A DNA stretch of 64,000 nt, from positions 12,741,578 through 12,805,577 of the forward strand of contig NC_087073.1 in the NCBI RefSeq assembly GCF_026151205.1, given 5' to 3'. The position numbers and the translations under genes were made by a program. Shown piece after piece: positions 61,681-64,000 of the stretch (its first letter is position 1; each line of letters begins with the position of its first letter). The DNA comes from Bolinopsis microptera. Taxonomy: Eukaryota > Ctenophora > Tentaculata > Lobata > Bolinopsidae. Under the pieces are notes generated by a model. It was not told the origin of the DNA. It searched no databases and saw nothing but the letters and a program-made list of their open reading frames with translations.

Positions 61681-62393
61681 TATGCAGATATCCGGTACTT
61701 TAACTGGACCTCGCAACGCATGACCGAGCATTCACCATCAACTTGTTGACATCCGTTCATTGGAGCAGCGTTTTTATGGATAAAACGTTCGAAATGTCCA
61801 CCGAGTATTTAGGAGTCAATATGGATTCAAAATGACGTCAAGGCACAAAATTTCTTTGTTGATCAAATGCTTTAAACATCTTAAGAGGAATTTCAGTTTT
61901 TCTGGAGAATTTGTTCGTCACCCCCACCGATAGTCAAGTGATTAAAAGTCTAAATTAGAAAATTACCATCCATCCGAATAGTGTGACCAGACGAACTAAA
62001 AACAGTTTTTTGTGAATATTGCTATATTGCATGAAAAAACATTAGAAAATCATAAATTACTCGGGTAAATGAAAATCAGAATTTTTCCATCGGCTACACT
62101 ACAATATGCTGCGTTACAAAGCTTCGAATATCCAGGTTTTAACAGGTAATTCAATGTGGCCTAGAACAGTGGCGTCCAATCAGAGGCATATGCCGTCCGT
62201 AAATATAAGTATAACGGTATTGCGCAGGTAAGTACTAAACGATCGTTGACTAGAATTTCCATTAAAAGCATGCTCTAAGAGCCGTTATTTAACAATGACC
62301 TTTCTAATTGTCATGTTGATGAGAGGTCATGCAGTATATTGCATTAGCGACTCTTTTATAATACTCATGTTTGAGTTCTTGAATCTGAGGGAA

Positions 62394-62435
<42 letters not shown>
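62394..62435. repeat. G homopolymer of 42 bases
   Basis: Longest of the G/C homopolymers in the window; the length is likely uncertain in any assembly. A 25-C run (62603-62627) follows 167 bp later on the same strand. Confidence 0.9.
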
Positions 62436-62436
<1 letters not shown>

Positions 62437-63410
62437 TATAAGGGTAACGATTTATTTTGACTAATTTTGACTTTGACTAATTAACTAAATCACTATAGCA
62501 ACAATTGTCTAGTTTTCATTTATCAATAGTCATCCACAAAAGTTACCCGATCAAATCAATTTCCAAGCCTAACTTGCGATTATTTTTCGTAGTTAAGTTG
62601 CACCCCCCCCCCCCCCCCCCCCCCCCCGAATCCAACAAAATAGATATGACACAATTTAACTAATATAAACCCATAAAGCTGTATAGTATTGGTAAGGAGT
62701 GAATAAAACAAACCTAAAAGGAATGTTACGATTAAAGTATGCGACATGCGTTCTATAGAAACAGTGTGGTAATGTTAAATATGCGTAGATAGGTGCTCAC
62801 GAGTTTTAGGCAAGAAACCTGTCAATAGTTCAAGATAAGTAACTGTTAAAAGTAAAACTACAATAAGTTTAGGTCCTTACGACAAAGACTTAACATCGAC
62901 GTTACCACGCGGTACCTTTAACATTTTAGTTTACCAAAATTGGGATTAAAAATAAACACAACGTCAACACTTGATCTGCCCAACAAAAATTCTGAGACTT
63001 AAAAGTTGAAAAAGCCTTGGCTGACACATCTAACCAGGATTACTTGATGAATGCCTGTCAAGTTATGGTCTGAGCATGTTATGGTCTGAGCATGTTGTAT
63101 ATGGGTATAAATGTCAAGTAGAGTACTTTCATGTTGTGCCACAGTAATACTAATACGGACAAAGATGATTTGGATAATTATCAATAAAGATGCTGTGAAG
63201 TTTGTGGATGGATTGAAGTTGGGTGTTTATACGAGCCAGATTGTATTACTATTTACCATACAGAAGCGTGCTCTTGAAAGAGGGAGCTGACTCGGAGGAG
63301 TAATCGAAAACTTTGGAGATCAAGAATTTGTAGAAAGCTTGAAGAGTTGAAGATACAAGAAAGTCGGACGCTGTGTTTGAATCTTTATTTAGCAGGAGTA
63401 GTCCTGATGT

Positions 63411-63438
63411 GAATAGCAATCTTCACTGATTGCTATTC
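63411..63438. repeat. Perfect short hairpin
   Basis: gaatagcaatc and gattgctattc, 11-bp arms with a 6-base loop, 44 bp before the 25-G run at 63482-63506. The role is unknown. Confidence 0.7.
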
Positions 63439-64000
63439 TTCGAAAGTAACTAATCCTATTTCTCCGAAGCCAGGCGGTTAAGGGGGGGGGGGGGGGGGGG
63501 GGGGGGTTCAGACTAAACCCGCCCCTTAAGGTGTTTTACTGGAGCCGAGTTATATTGTCTACTTCTGATAATTACAAGCCAGTTGATAAGACGCTTTATT
63601 CTAACGAATGTTATGGCTACGAAAAAGTTGAAATCACTTAACGATGATGGAGAATACTCTGAAGATGATTCTTGTTTGATTCAGAATCTTGCAAGGTTTT
63701 CTTATTACCTCTATCAACTGTTGAGCCATATCGTTACGCGCAAAGTATTTAGGTATTGAATCGTGAGATTGAATCTAAATCCTACAGATCTTTTAAACTC
63801 AACCCGAAAATAAGTTTCGGCGAAATTTGCACTAAAAGTAGAATTATAAGTATTAAGACTTCAAAACCAGGCCTGGGCTTTACTTAAAAGGCGGCACAAA
63901 ATCTGGTCGAAATCTAACCGATATCGAAAAGGATTTTCCGAAAATATTGATAGCACAACAATACAATACAATCATATAACAATTCAATAGTACAAGTGAC

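Larger units (their letters stand above)
59724..64000. other. Gene-poor right end with homopolymer runs
   Basis: No gene is supported; short frames at 60.1, 60.5, 61.4 and 63.1 kb have no motif or signal. Three imperfect copies of ctaggatttgcaacaaa lie at 61170-61250. Confidence 0.5.

Overview
This is animal nuclear DNA: AT-rich, with GT-AG introns, long tandem repeats, decayed retrotransposons and MITEs. The gene content is metazoan (exportin-6, an astacin with EGF and MAM domains, GPCRs, a MARCH-type ligase, ALKBH4, a GH85 ENGase). Almost every start codon sits 0-17 nt after a splice-acceptor-like AG, and most genes are intronless; together with the lectin and orphan-GPCR content this suggests a hydrozoan-like cnidarian. 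That species guess is an inference (about 0.5 confidence); a placozoan or another early-branching animal is possible.

Left part (1-17 kb). The left edge carries the RNase H end of a 5'-truncated LINE. A 1.2-kb inverted pair of Penelope-like GIY-YIG fragments follows, then an intronless TMEM68-like acyltransferase (+). Tail-to-tail with it lies a two-exon secreted astacin metalloprotease (-). The next 8 kb looks gene-free. It holds a perfect (TG)255 tract, a complete hAT-type MITE with an 8-bp target duplication, and a 1.5-kb minisatellite of 21-bp TATAAA-containing units bracketed by a diverged 176-bp direct repeat.

Middle part (18-45 kb). One gene, exportin-6 (XPO6, -), spans 27 kb. I could rebuild 12 exons in consistent phase, giving a 1030-residue protein. 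Intron 9 holds a nested + strand secreted lectin gene (discoidin-like domain plus bulb-type B-lectin domain) and a decayed copy of it. Intron 8 (16.5 kb) holds two nested + strand intronless GPCR genes, a LINE fragment and five tandem arrays. The most striking of these repeats the XPO6 exon-9 3' splice site itself: 17 acceptors in 46-bp steps, where every upstream copy would lead into a stop codon.

Right part (45-64 kb). Upstream of XPO6, six intronless genes lie head-to-tail on the - strand with gaps of 466-992 bp: a GH85 endo-beta-N-acetylglucosaminidase, a membrane-anchored copine-type vWA protein, ALKBH4, two mitochondrial rhodaneses, and a chimera joining the rhodanese mitochondrial leader to a retrotransposon ORF1 domain. 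With XPO6 they form a seven-gene co-directional train in which every ATG follows an acceptor, so a trans-spliced polycistron is a reasonable hypothesis. Beyond it lie two MITEs, a GC-rich palindrome-rich repeat hub (55.6-57 kb), a MARCH1/8-like E3 ligase (-), further LINE fragments, and about 4 kb of gene-poor DNA with long poly-C and poly-G runs.
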